Shown here in pieces: positions 34,520 through 42,186 of a stretch of DNA of 64,000 nt. Within the stretch, counting starts at the first letter, position 1, and each line of letters opens with the position of its first letter. A program made the translations under genes and the position numbers. The notes under the pieces were generated by a model. It was not told where the DNA came from. It did no database searches and worked only from the letters and a program-made list of their open reading frames with translations. Source of the stretch: Mumia sp. ZJ1417 (GTDB taxonomy: Bacteria; Actinomycetota; Actinomycetes; Propionibacteriales; Nocardioidaceae); contig NZ_CP059901.1 in the NCBI RefSeq assembly GCF_014127285.1, forward strand, positions 2,294,001-2,358,000. The letters run 5' to 3'.

Positions 34520-35026
34520 TCACGCGCGGACAGCCGAGTCGGCGAGCGCGAGGACCGACGGCGCCCATCGTGCGACGTACGTGTCGAACGCCGACGGGTC
34601 GTCGTACCGGCTCTCCTGGAGATAGGTCCCCGGCGCCACGACGGTGGCGCCCAGCTCCACCAGGACCGGCCGCAGGAGCAGCTCGGGCGCGAGCGCGTGG
34701 GCGGGTCCGGCGCCCAGCATGAGGGGCACCGCCACCACGCCGGCCAGCCCCGACCCGGTGGCGAACTGGTCGAGGAAGACCTTCAAGATCCCGCTGTACG
34801 TCGCCTTGAACGTCGGGCTCGCGACGACGACCAGGTCGCTCGACGCCACCGTGTCGACGGCCACCTCGACGGCCGGGTCACCCCAGCCGAGGAGCCCCGG
34901 CCCGAGCGTCGCGACGTCCACGACGTGGTCCGGTGCTCGCCCGGCCAGCCTGCTCGCGAGCACGATCGCCGCGTCGAGCGTGCGCGATCCGACCTTCGGG
35001 TTTCCGGTGACCACAGCGACCTGCAC
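34520..35026 (-). CDS. NADPH-dependent FMN reductase
   Basis: This 168-residue flavodoxin-like protein has the FMN phosphate loop GNPKVGSRT at residues ~8-16, and VVVASPTFKATYSGILKVFLDQF (residues ~67-90) is the conserved second loop of the SsuE/MsuE family. It reduces FMN with NAD(P)H to supply flavin-dependent monooxygenases or acts as a quinone or azo reductase. No monooxygenase partner is next to it. GAAGGAGG 8 bases upstream supports the ATG. A short palindrome (CCTTA/TAAGG) lies about 50 bases upstream. Confidence 0.9.
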   Translation of the reverse strand: MQVAVVTGNPKVGSRTLDAAIVLASRLAGRAPDHVVDVATLGPGLLGWGDPAVEVAVDTVASSDLVVVASPTFKATYSGILKVFLDQFATGSGLAGVVAVPLMLGAGPAHALAPELLLRPVLVELGATVVAPGTYLQESRYDDPSAFDTYVARWAPSVLALADSAVRA

Positions 35027-35074
35027 GGACGTGCCTCCTTCTTGGGGACGTTCAGGCCAACCAAACTAGAGCGT

Positions 35075-35089
35075 CCTTATGGTGTAAGG
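35075..35089. promoter_or_regulatory. small palindrome upstream of the FMN reductase
   Basis: CCTTA-TGGTG-TAAGG lies 49 bases before the FMN reductase start. It is a candidate repressor operator, supported by symmetry only. Confidence 0.3.
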
Positions 35090-35109
35090 CCACTGCCTCG
35101 CGCTGCTCC

Positions 35110-35265
35110 TCAGGCCTCGAGCGTGACCTCGCCGTACGGCAGCAGGCGCACCGGACCGACCAGCCCCGTCCGTACGCGGCCGGCCGCGCCGAAGACGTCG
35201 GGCTGCGCCGTGCGCATCCGGTTGAACAGCGTGGTCGCGACCTCGACCTCGACGTAGTTCACCCC
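35110..35265 (-). pseudogene. C-terminal remnant of a glycoside-hydrolase-like gene
   Basis: The minus strand reads a coherent protein tail (GVNYVEVEVATTLFNRM, then GLVGPVRLLPYGEVTLEA and a TGA at 35110-35112) with no start or upstream part. It resembles, from memory, the terminal beta-sandwich of alpha-L-rhamnosidase or GH2-like enzymes, where a VEVATTLxNRL strand is followed by YGLLGPVRL. Upstream the frame becomes a meaningless Arg-rich reading. This looks like a truncated gene left after deletion. The rest of the 406-base gap holds only the palindrome at 35393. Confidence 0.45.
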
Positions 35266-35392
35266 GGCATTACCGGCTCGCCGGGTCGACGAAGGTCTGC
35301 TCGACGCCTGGCCAGCCGATCCGGCGGCTGAGAGAGGACTGGCTGGGTCGGTCTGGCACGTCGGCTGCTGTAATCCCGAATGAAATCCAGCC

Positions 35393-35412
35393 AGTGGCCG
35401 GAACCGGCCACT
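35393..35412. promoter_or_regulatory. 20-base perfect palindrome
   Basis: AGTGGCCGG-AA-CCGGCCACT lies 20 bases before the start of the small membrane protein gene. The tight spacer suits a dimeric repressor operator more than a hairpin. Confidence 0.45.
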
Positions 35413-35432
35413 CCCATGACATCGTGGCCCGC

Positions 35433-35795
35433 ATGACCTCGGAGCCGTCGACCTCGCCCGCGATCCGCGCAGCCGACCTCACGGCGACAGCAGTGCTTCT
35501 CGTCGGCTTCTCGGCGCTGGTCGTGGTGCTCGGCGGAATCGCCGCGTGGCTCGGCCTCGGGTCGAGCCCGTGCCTCGGCGACACGTCCGGCCGCTGCGCC
35601 CACGCCCCGGTCGGGCCACGGTTCGTCGCCTGGACGTTGGTGGGTGCGCTGACGATTCTGTGGGCCGTCGCGGTGTGGCGCATCGTGGCGCGCATCCGCG
35701 GCGGGCTCACCGCGTGGACGGTGCCGATCCTCGCTGCCGGCGTGGCTGTCTTCCTCATGGCCGTCGGCGCAGTCCTCATGGCGGTCGTCGCCTGA
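35433..35795 (+). CDS. small membrane protein
   Basis: This unrecognised 120-residue protein has three hydrophobic segments: ATAVLLVGFSALVVVLGGIAAWL, FVAWTLVGALTILWAVAVW and TVPILAAGVAVFLMAVGAVL. Between the first two lies a short Cys-containing loop (SSPCLGDTSGRC) predicted to face outside. I choose the ATG at 35433, which follows a palindromic operator-like site; an upstream in-frame GTG at 35394 lies inside that palindrome. The deaminase gene starts 26 bases after its stop, so they may be co-transcribed. Confidence 0.62.
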   Translation: MTSEPSTSPAIRAADLTATAVLLVGFSALVVVLGGIAAWLGLGSSPCLGDTSGRCAHAPVGPRFVAWTLVGALTILWAVAVWRIVARIRGGLTAWTVPILAAGVAVFLMAVGAVLMAVVA

Positions 35796-35821
35796 ACCCG
35801 ACGACGGGTGAGACTAGGGCG

Positions 35822-36307
35822 ATGAGCGCACTCTCCGACGACGACCTCCAGCACCTGCGACGCTGTGTCGAGCTCGCCGCGACCGGCCTTGCCGAGGGCA
35901 ACGAACCGTTCGGCTCGGTCCTCGTCGACGCGAGCGGCCACGTCCTCTTCGAGGACCACAACCGCGAGAAGGACGGCGACCACACGCGCCACCCTGAGCT
36001 GGCGATCGCCCAGCGGGCCGCCGCGCAGCTCTCACCGGAGACACGTGCGGGCTGCACGGTCTACACCTCCGGCGAGCACTGCGCGATGTGCGCGGGCGCC
36101 CACGCATGGGCGGGGCTCCAACGGATCGTGTTCGTCGTCGCGGGCACCCGGCTGGCCGAGCTCCTCGCGAGCTGGGGTGTCCCGCCCTCACCGGTCGCGC
36201 CGCTGCCGATCACCACGGTCGCTCCCGAGCTCCCGGTCGAAGGCCCGGTGCCCGAGCTCGCCGGCGAGGTCGAGGCACTGTACGAGCGGTGCTTTCGGCG
36301 CACCTGA
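35822..36307 (+). CDS. nucleoside/cytidine-type deaminase
   Basis: This 161-residue zinc enzyme of the CDA/guanine-deaminase fold has the catalytic HPELAIAQ (HxE) near residue 60 and the second zinc motif HCAMCAGAH near residue 92, a CxxC with the usual PCxMC Pro replaced by His. The N-terminus EGNEPFGSVLVDASGHVL is typical. It deaminates a purine or pyrimidine base or nucleoside, and guanine or a modified base is plausible. It is cytoplasmic. It is convergent with the FetB-like permease, with stops 6 bases apart. Confidence 0.88.
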   Translation: MSALSDDDLQHLRRCVELAATGLAEGNEPFGSVLVDASGHVLFEDHNREKDGDHTRHPELAIAQRAAAQLSPETRAGCTVYTSGEHCAMCAGAHAWAGLQRIVFVVAGTRLAELLASWGVPPSPVAPLPITTVAPELPVEGPVPELAGEVEALYERCFRRT

Positions 36308-36313
36308 ACGGGC

Positions 36314-37060
36314 TCAGGCAGTGGCAACCTCCGGGCGTCGTTCCCCGAGCCGGCCGGACAAGCCCAGCACGGTGGTCGCGGCCGAGATGCTCTGAGCGGC
36401 GAGCAGGCCGACAAGGACCAGGGTCTGCACGAGCGCGGCCTCGTACGGAGTGGCGCCGCCGAGCAGCAGGCCGACGTAGGCACCCGGCAACGTGACCAGG
36501 CCGGCCGCCCGGGTCTGGTCGAGGCCCGGCGTCAGCGCCCGCGCGACCGCGCGAGGCCCGAACTCCGACACCGACTGTCGCGGGGTCAGCCCGATCGCGA
36601 GACCGGCCTCGACCTCGCCCCAGCGGTCGGTGACGTCGTCGCGCAGCCGCTGGCCGGACAGCGATGCGGCAACCATCGCGCCACCGATCACCTGCGCGGC
36701 GAAGGGCACCACCATCTCGGCGCCGCCCGGGAGGATGTCGAGCGCCATCACCGGAGCCACCGTCACGGTCGCGCCGCAGGCGATCGCGCCCAACGCCGTC
36801 GGATAGACCCCGTACCCGAGCCCGATCCGTCGCGTCGACGTCAACGCCGCTGCGGCCAGCATGACGACCAGCAGCGCCGCGGCGGCCGTGGGGTGACGGA
36901 ACGCCCACGCGATCACGAGCGAGATCAGGCTGAGCTGGACGAGCCCGCGGACCGTCGCAACGACCGCGTCGGTGCGCAGCCGCACTCCGGCCCACGTCAT
37001 CACGACGAGCGTGACGGCGGTCAGCAGCACGAGGACGACGCCGTACCGGACAAGATCCAC
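36314..37060 (-). CDS. ABC transporter permease, FetB (UPF0014) family
   Basis: This 248-residue membrane protein has about seven helices. The family motifs are TRRIGLGYGVYPTALGA, AMALDILPGG-like (MALDILPGGAEMVVPF), RDDVTDRWGEVEAGLAIGLTPRQSV and the conserved LPGAYVGLLLGGATPYEAA. In E. coli FetB works with the ATPase FetA in iron homeostasis and peroxide resistance. No FetA-type ATPase is adjacent in this window, so the partner must be elsewhere or lost. The region upstream of it is degenerate. Confidence 0.85.
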   Translation of the reverse strand: MDLVRYGVVLVLLTAVTLVVMTWAGVRLRTDAVVATVRGLVQLSLISLVIAWAFRHPTAAAALLVVMLAAAALTSTRRIGLGYGVYPTALGAIACGATVTVAPVMALDILPGGAEMVVPFAAQVIGGAMVAASLSGQRLRDDVTDRWGEVEAGLAIGLTPRQSVSEFGPRAVARALTPGLDQTRAAGLVTLPGAYVGLLLGGATPYEAALVQTLVLVGLLAAQSISAATTVLGLSGRLGERRPEVATA

Positions 37061-37804
37061 GACGCCACGCTAGACCTGCGGACCGCTTCAGGCGTCGAAG
37101 CGCACGGACGCCTCCAGGAGGTCGCTGACGTCGGCGCCCGGCGCGAGCTCGTCGGCGGGCACCCTCGCGCCGCCGGAGCCGGGCTCACGACCGTGCCGTC
37201 GGGCAGCGCGAGCCGCTCGGTTGTCCGGAAGTACGGGTTCTTCTCGGGGTCGGGGAACGGGATCGGCGCGGAGGGGGTCAGCGGGTCGTTCTCGCCGTCA
37301 GGCCCGACCATGAGGACCGCTGGGCGACCCCCTCGGACGCCACAATGACTTCACCGGCATCTCGGGGCCGGCATCCGACCGCGTCCGTCGAGGAGTCCCC
37401 ATGCGTGCACGTACCGCCGTCGTCGGCGAAGAAGAAAGGCCCGCCGTACGGACACCGGCGCCGCCTAGTGTGTGACGTTCCACACCCCACTCCTCCAGGA
37501 CCGGCTCGTGTCCGATCGCAATGAGAAACGGCGTCGCGGCTGTCGCCCACAACCCCGATCGCCAGACCGCGCGGATCTCGTGCGACACCGGCGAGCTCGT
37601 CGTGTGGCGCTTCGGTGCAGGTCAGCCCGGGGTTGCGAATGATGCGGGGTTCCAGTTCCTTGTACCCTGACATACCCATTCGACCGGTATGACCAGATTC
37701 ACACTCCCGACCCGCGTCATGCCGACTCCGACCGGACGTTGTAGAAGTGAAGGAGCAGCACCCGGTCCGACGGGTGCCGTGGTCGACAGCGAAGGAGCAC
37801 GAGC
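37061..37804. other. gene-poor degenerate region
   Basis: This 744-base stretch has no convincing intact gene. On the minus strand, 37086-37311 reads as a protein tail in two frames. One ends ERLALPDGTVVSP, and a one-base shift gives GARVPADELAPGADVSDLL to a stop at 37087-37089, so a frameshifted remnant is likely. On the plus strand, a 49-codon reading (37521-37670) ends CDTGELVVWRFGAG without family identity. No strong promoter or terminator is seen. Confidence 0.5.
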
Positions 37805-38155
37805 GTGTACGGCATCGACCTCAGCGTGGCCGGGTCAATGGTGCGCCGCACCGTCGACGGACGGCGCCCCAGCCCCAACCACGTGTTCGTGGTGGCGGAC
37901 GTCGAGGTGACCAACCGCGACGACATCCCGGTCGCCATGTCACGGGTGCCGGCCGTGTTCCTTGCCGCAGACGGCAGCCAGCACGAGCCCGCCGTCCCCG
38001 CCCTGTGGCCGGACGAGGAGGTCGTCGTCGGCCCGCACGCGACCGAGACCGTCAAGGTGCTCTTCGACGTTGCCCGCACGAAGGCCGCCGGAGGCGCCGT
38101 GCGTATCGTTCGAGGCAACGGACCGACCGGCCGTCGCCTGCACCTCGCGTCCTGA
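37805..38155 (+). CDS. hypothetical protein, Ig-like fold
   Basis: This 116-residue protein has no signal peptide. Its strands (HVFVVADVEVTNRDDIPVA, PAVFLAADGSQHEPA, EVVVGPHATETVKVLFDV) follow the DUF4352-like beta-sandwich pattern of small extracytoplasmic modules, but here without lipobox or helix. The GTG start has GAAGGAG 8 bases upstream. Function is unknown. It lies 47 bases before the reductase gene on the same strand. It could be the trimmed end of a larger secreted protein given the degenerate DNA upstream. Confidence 0.55.
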   Translation: MYGIDLSVAGSMVRRTVDGRRPSPNHVFVVADVEVTNRDDIPVAMSRVPAVFLAADGSQHEPAVPALWPDEEVVVGPHATETVKVLFDVARTKAAGGAVRIVRGNGPTGRRLHLAS

Positions 38156-38202
38156 CACGCAGCGCCGGAATACGGCGCCCGGAACGCGAGTTGCCCGCTC
38201 TC

Positions 38203-38850
38203 ATGACCACCATCGGACTCATCGGTTCAGGCCACATCGGCAGCCAGGTCGCGCGCGCGGCGATCGCGCAGGGCTACGACGTCGTCCTCAGCAACTCGCG
38301 CGGCCCCGAGACGCTCAAGGAGCTGGTCGACGAGCTCGGGCCCCAGGCGCGCGCCGGCACGCCCCAGGACGCGGCAGAGGCTGCGGACCTGGCCGTCGTC
38401 GCGACCCCGCTCTCCGCAATCGCGACCATCCCCGTCGAACCGTTGGCCGGCAAGGTCGTCATCGACACCAACAACTACTACCCCCAGCGCGACGGCCAGT
38501 TCGCTGCACTCGACGACGAGTCGACGACCGTCTCCGAGCTCCTCCAGCAGCACCTGCCGGAGTCGAAGGTCGTCAAGGCGTTCAACCACATCGCGTGGAT
38601 GCACATCAGCGAGCACGCCAAGCCGTCCGGCACCGAGGGCCGCCGCGCCCTGGCGATCGCCGGGGACGATGCCGAGGCCAAGGCGACCGTCGCGGCGTTC
38701 ATCGACCGTACGGGATTCGACGTCGTCGACCTTGGCCCGTTGTCGGAGGGCTGGCGCACGCAGCGCGACACTCCCGCGTACGTCGCGCCGTTCACCGCTG
38801 ACGAGCTGAAGGCCAAGATCGCCGAGGCCAAGCGCTACCGCGACATGTGA
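38203..38850 (+). CDS. NAD(P)-binding reductase (F420-dependent NADP reductase-like)
   Basis: This 215-residue Rossmann protein opens TTIGLIGSGHIGSQVARAA, with the dinucleotide loop GSGHIG at residues ~8-13. NSRGPETL at the end of strand 2 (Ser/Arg) favours NADPH. VVIDTNNYYPQRDG and KVVKAFNHIAW match the YrpG/F420-NADP oxidoreductase group, often annotated NADPH-dependent F420 reductase. Residues for F420 binding cannot be verified by eye, so a general NADP oxidoreductase is an alternative. It is cytoplasmic. The sulfite-oxidase-like gene follows after 77 bases. Confidence 0.83.
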   Translation: MTTIGLIGSGHIGSQVARAAIAQGYDVVLSNSRGPETLKELVDELGPQARAGTPQDAAEAADLAVVATPLSAIATIPVEPLAGKVVIDTNNYYPQRDGQFAALDDESTTVSELLQQHLPESKVVKAFNHIAWMHISEHAKPSGTEGRRALAIAGDDAEAKATVAAFIDRTGFDVVDLGPLSEGWRTQRDTPAYVAPFTADELKAKIAEAKRYRDM

Positions 38851-38927
38851 CCGCCGGCGCATTGAAGGTGCATCGGCGTGGACGGCGGACGCACGTCGGT
38901 GGTACGACGGCGGGAAGGGGGCCCGCC

Positions 38928-40052
38928 ATGACCAGCATCGACGCCCGCACGAGTCCACCCGCCCGTCTCGCGGAGGACGACGCCATCTCGCTCGACGAGC
39001 TCCGGCTCGCGACCCGCAACCACGGCATGCCGCTCGAGATGCTCGACCTCGACGTGACCCCGCCGGGGCTTCACTACGTGCTGGTGCACTACGACATCCC
39101 GTTGATCGACCCGACGACCTGGCGGCTCGAGGTCGACGGCCACGTCGCGCACCCCCTGAGCCTCGACCTCGAAGGCCTCACTCGGCTCGTACCGAGCAGC
39201 CCGGTACGACGCCGTGTCACCCTCGAGTGCGCCGGCAACGGGCGCGCCCGGACGTCACCGCGGCCAATCAGCCAGCCGTGGCTCGACGAGGCGGTCGGCA
39301 CCGCGCGCTGGTCGGGGGTCGCGCTCGACGCCGTGCTCGATCTGGCTGGGCTCCTTCCCGGCGCCGCGTCGGTCGTCTTCACCGGTGCGGACCACGGCGT
39401 CGAGCGCGGTGTCGAGCAGGACTACCAGCGGGCGCTGACGGTCGAGGAGGTCGCACACGGCGAGGCGTTCGTCGCGACGACGATGAACGGCGCGCCCCTG
39501 CCGCCGCAGCACGGCGCACCCGCCCGCCTCGTTGTCCCGGGCTGGTACGGGATGGCCCAGGTGAAGTGGCTCGTACGGATCACCGTGCTCGACCACGCGT
39601 TCGAGGGGTTCCAGAACGCGACCGCATACCGGATCAAGCAGACGGCCGACGACCTTGGCGATCCGGTGACGCGGATCGAGCCGCGCGCCCTCGTACGACC
39701 ACCGGGGTTCCCCGACTTCCAGACCCGGACGCGGGTCGTCGACGCGGGCACGCACGAACTCAGCGGGCGCGCGTGGTCCGGCTTCGCACCGGTGACGCGT
39801 GTCGAGGTCAGCACGGACGGCGGCGCAACCTGGCGCGATGCCGAGGTCGACCCGCCCACGGAGCCGTATGCGTGGCAGCGCTGGTCGGCGCTCTGGCACG
39901 CGACACCGGGGTACGTCGAGCTGTGCGTGCGCGCGACCGACGCGGACGGCCGTACGCAGCCGCTCGCGCAGCGCTGGAACCGCCAGGGCATGGCGAACAC
40001 CCACGTCCAGCGCGTGCCGGTCGTGGTCAGGGTCCCTCCGGAGGTCTCCTGA
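38928..40052 (+). CDS. sulfite oxidase-like molybdopterin oxidoreductase
   Basis: This 374-residue Mo-cofactor enzyme has the invariant Mo-ligand Cys in VTLECAGNGRA (residue ~105). Further cofactor contacts lie in the segment PARLVVPGWYGMAQVKWLVRI, and a C-terminal Mo-co dimerisation Ig-like domain is visible (GRAWSGFAPVTRVEVSTDGG, residues ~285-370). It lacks a heme domain and signal peptide, so it would be cytoplasmic and need a separate electron acceptor. The substrate may be sulfite or an S/N-oxide. The ATG at 38928 has GGGAAGGGG upstream. Confidence 0.9.
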   Translation: MTSIDARTSPPARLAEDDAISLDELRLATRNHGMPLEMLDLDVTPPGLHYVLVHYDIPLIDPTTWRLEVDGHVAHPLSLDLEGLTRLVPSSPVRRRVTLECAGNGRARTSPRPISQPWLDEAVGTARWSGVALDAVLDLAGLLPGAASVVFTGADHGVERGVEQDYQRALTVEEVAHGEAFVATTMNGAPLPPQHGAPARLVVPGWYGMAQVKWLVRITVLDHAFEGFQNATAYRIKQTADDLGDPVTRIEPRALVRPPGFPDFQTRTRVVDAGTHELSGRAWSGFAPVTRVEVSTDGGATWRDAEVDPPTEPYAWQRWSALWHATPGYVELCVRATDADGRTQPLAQRWNRQGMANTHVQRVPVVVRVPPEVS

Positions 40053-40067
40053 CGTCAGGGCGATGAC

Positions 40068-40615
40068 TCAGTGGTGGTGGGAGTGCGCGTGCTTCTTGCC
40101 CGGGAGCTGCGCACGGATCTCACCGTTCGGGTAGCCGTCCGAGTGCACGTTGACGTACGCGGTGCCGGCGCGGATCGCCGCGATCAGCTCGGCGAGCTCA
40201 CCGGCGCGATCCCTTGCGAGGCAGGACCGACGACGTCGGCAGCGACGATCGTGCCGGTGACCGTGCCCTCCTGCGGACAGGTCTGCGTGCCTGCCGGCCC
40301 GTTGCCGAGGTTGGTGCACAAGAACACCGAGATCCCGCCGTTGATCGCCTTCTGCCCGAAGTGGATGTGCGCCTGCGCGACGGGACTGGTGAGGCCACCG
40401 TAGGTGAGGCGGTAGTGCAGGGTGCTGCCGTCCTTCGAGATCGTGGAGCGGAACGTGCCGCCCGCACTCGTCGAGAGTGCCGGGACCTCCTCCTACCCGG
40501 TGAGTGTCGTCCGCTTGCCGGAGGGTCCTGAGTCCCCCTTCGCCATCGTCATGCCCGCAGCGCCGGAGACGAGGATGACGGCTGCGGCCGCGACCGGTCC
40601 AGCTTTGCTGACCAT
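40068..40615 (-). pseudogene. CHRD domain protein, disrupted by a nonsense codon and a frameshift
   Basis: The frame begins at an ATG (40615) with a signal peptide (AGPVAAAAVILVSGAAGMT) and reads to ...KRTTLTG, where a TAG (40493-40495) interrupts. The same frame continues EEVPALSTSAGGTFRST, HYRLTYGGL and AHIHFGQKAINGG, the body of a CHRD domain, whose LTGxEEVP motif should be uninterrupted. Near 40200-40206 one base is missing and the frame shifts to LAELIAAIRAGTAYVNVHSD, GEIRAQLPG and a His-rich end at 40068. Intact CHRD proteins are secreted or envelope proteins of unclear function. Both lesions should be checked against reads. Confidence 0.85.
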
Positions 40616-40629
40616 CGGCCTTCCCTTCG

Positions 40630-40785
40630 TCAGTCGAGCGCCTGGAACTCCTCGAACACCATGAATGCCGGCCAGAACAGGCCCTGGACGATCGCCCAGC
40701 AGTACTCCCAGAATCCGTCGGCCTGCTGCCAGAACCACACCCACGCTCCGAAGATCCCGAGCGGATAGCTGACGCTGCTCGCACC
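40630..40785 (-). pseudogene. 5'-truncated small membrane protein
   Basis: A clean 51-residue reading, rich in Trp and aromatics (VSYPLGIFGAWVWFWQQADG, FWEYCWAIVQGLFWPAFMVF), ends at a TGA 14 bases before the CHRD remnant. No start codon exists before GCG-TGG-GTG, and upstream the frame is composition-biased and ends at the GH4 stop. It resembles short actinobacterial membrane proteins with a YPLGIxGAWVWFWQ core, so the first part was probably lost. Together with CHRD it marks a decayed junction. Confidence 0.6.
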
Positions 40786-40848
40786 CGTCGCGGTCCCGCA
40801 AGGTGAAGCACCTGCCGCCGTCGGTGCCGTTCTCGACCTGGACGCGAC

Positions 40849-42186
40849 TCAGGGGTTGATCAGCACGCGGCTGAGCTCGGGCAGCGCCGCGAGCTCGCGG
40901 TCGAGGATCTGACGAGCATGGGTCACGGAGTCCACGAGCGGGTGCAGCGCGAGCGCTTTCAGGGCGGCCGAACGCGAACCGGAGGTCGCGGCCTCGATCG
41001 TCGTCCGTTCCACGTCCTTCACGGTCGAGACGAGTCCACGCTCGTGCGGGAGCAGCTGTGACACCGCGACGGGACGCGGACCGTCGGCACCGACGGTGCA
41101 CGGCACCTCGACGATCGCGTCCGCGTCGACCGCGTCGAGGGTCCCGTCATTGGGGACGTTGAGCACGAGGTCGGCCCCCTCGTCGGCCGCGATCGCCGCC
41201 ATGAGCGCCAGCGCCACCCGGTCGTACCCACCGCCGTCGAGGTCCTCGTCGTCGCGGGCGCCGGCGTCGGTGCTCGCGCGTCCTTCGGCCATGTAGGTCT
41301 CCTCGCGGTCGAGCCGCGTGCGCTCCCAGTGCGCGAAGGCGTCCCCCTCCCCGGCATAGAAGCGCTCCTGCTGCTCCAGCAGATACTCGCCGCGCGTCAC
41401 ACCGGCCCTCTCGATCGACGCGACGGCGTCGGCGGTGTAGTACCAGTACCAGAGGTATTCGTTGGGGACCGTGCCCAACGACGCCAGCCACTGCGGGCCG
41501 AAGAGCCGGCCCTCCTCGATCTGCGTCAACCGGCTGGGGTCGGCGAGCAGCCCCGGCAGCAGGTCGACGCCGTCGACGACCGCACGGTGCAGCCACCCGA
41601 GGTGGTTCAGCCCTGCATAGTCGAACGTGATCTGCTCCCGCGGGATCTCCAGGAGGCGTGCCACCCGCTTGAAGAGACCGACCGGCGAGTCGCAGATCCC
41701 GATCACCCGGCGCCCGAGCACCGCGGACATCGCCTCGGTGACCATGCCGGCGGGGTTGGTGAAGTTGATGACGTACGCCTCCGGCGCCGCGCGGCGCACC
41801 GTCTCTGCGAGCGCCAGCGCGACGGGGATGGTCCGAAGGCCGTAGCAGACGCCCCCGGCACCGGTCGTCTCCTGACCGAGGACGCCGACATCGAGAGCGG
41901 AGCGCTCGTCGCAGACGCGCCCCGCCAGGCCGCCGACTCGCATCGCCGAGAACACGAAGTCCGCACCCGACACCGCGTCGGCCAGGTCCGTCGTGAGGCG
42001 CACCCGCGGCGGACGGGCGTACTCGCCCGCGATCTCCGACAGCACCGCCGCGACGCGCTGCAGCCGGACACCGTCGGTGTCGTGGAGGACGAGCTCGTCG
42101 ACACGCGAGGTGTGCTCGTCCGAGGCCAGCGCGCGATAGACGAGCGGCACCCGGAACCCTCCGCCACCGACGATGGTGAGCCTCAC
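40849..42186 (-). CDS. GH4 family glycosidase (6-phospho-beta-glucosidase-like)
   Basis: This 445-residue NAD- and Mn-dependent glycosidase works by oxidation-elimination on phosphorylated disaccharides. The N-terminal Rossmann VRLTIVGGGGFRVPLVYRAL binds NAD. The Mn-site Cys lies in GICDSPVGLF, and NFTNPAG and NHLGW are GH4 hallmarks. The GTG start overlaps the DeoR stop by 4 bases (GTGA), so they are coupled. With the divergent PfkB kinase and amino-sugar genes, the substrate may be a phosphorylated GlcN or GlcNAc glycoside instead of cellobiose phosphate. That is inference. Confidence 0.92.
   Translation of the reverse strand: MRLTIVGGGGFRVPLVYRALASDEHTSRVDELVLHDTDGVRLQRVAAVLSEIAGEYARPPRVRLTTDLADAVSGADFVFSAMRVGGLAGRVCDERSALDVGVLGQETTGAGGVCYGLRTIPVALALAETVRRAAPEAYVINFTNPAGMVTEAMSAVLGRRVIGICDSPVGLFKRVARLLEIPREQITFDYAGLNHLGWLHRAVVDGVDLLPGLLADPSRLTQIEEGRLFGPQWLASLGTVPNEYLWYWYYTADAVASIERAGVTRGEYLLEQQERFYAGEGDAFAHWERTRLDREETYMAEGRASTDAGARDDEDLDGGGYDRVALALMAAIAADEGADLVLNVPNDGTLDAVDADAIVEVPCTVGADGPRPVAVSQLLPHERGLVSTVKDVERTTIEAATSGSRSAALKALALHPLVDSVTHARQILDRELAALPELSRVLINP

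Noticed and set aside
37521-37670. 49-codon reading as a small gene
   Set aside because: No ribosome-binding site, no family resemblance, in a degenerate stretch.
40493-40495. In-frame TAG in the CHRD gene considered as recoding or readthrough
   Set aside because: A second lesion (one-base shift near 40200) makes decay a simpler explanation, and there is no pyrrolysine machinery or stem following the codon.
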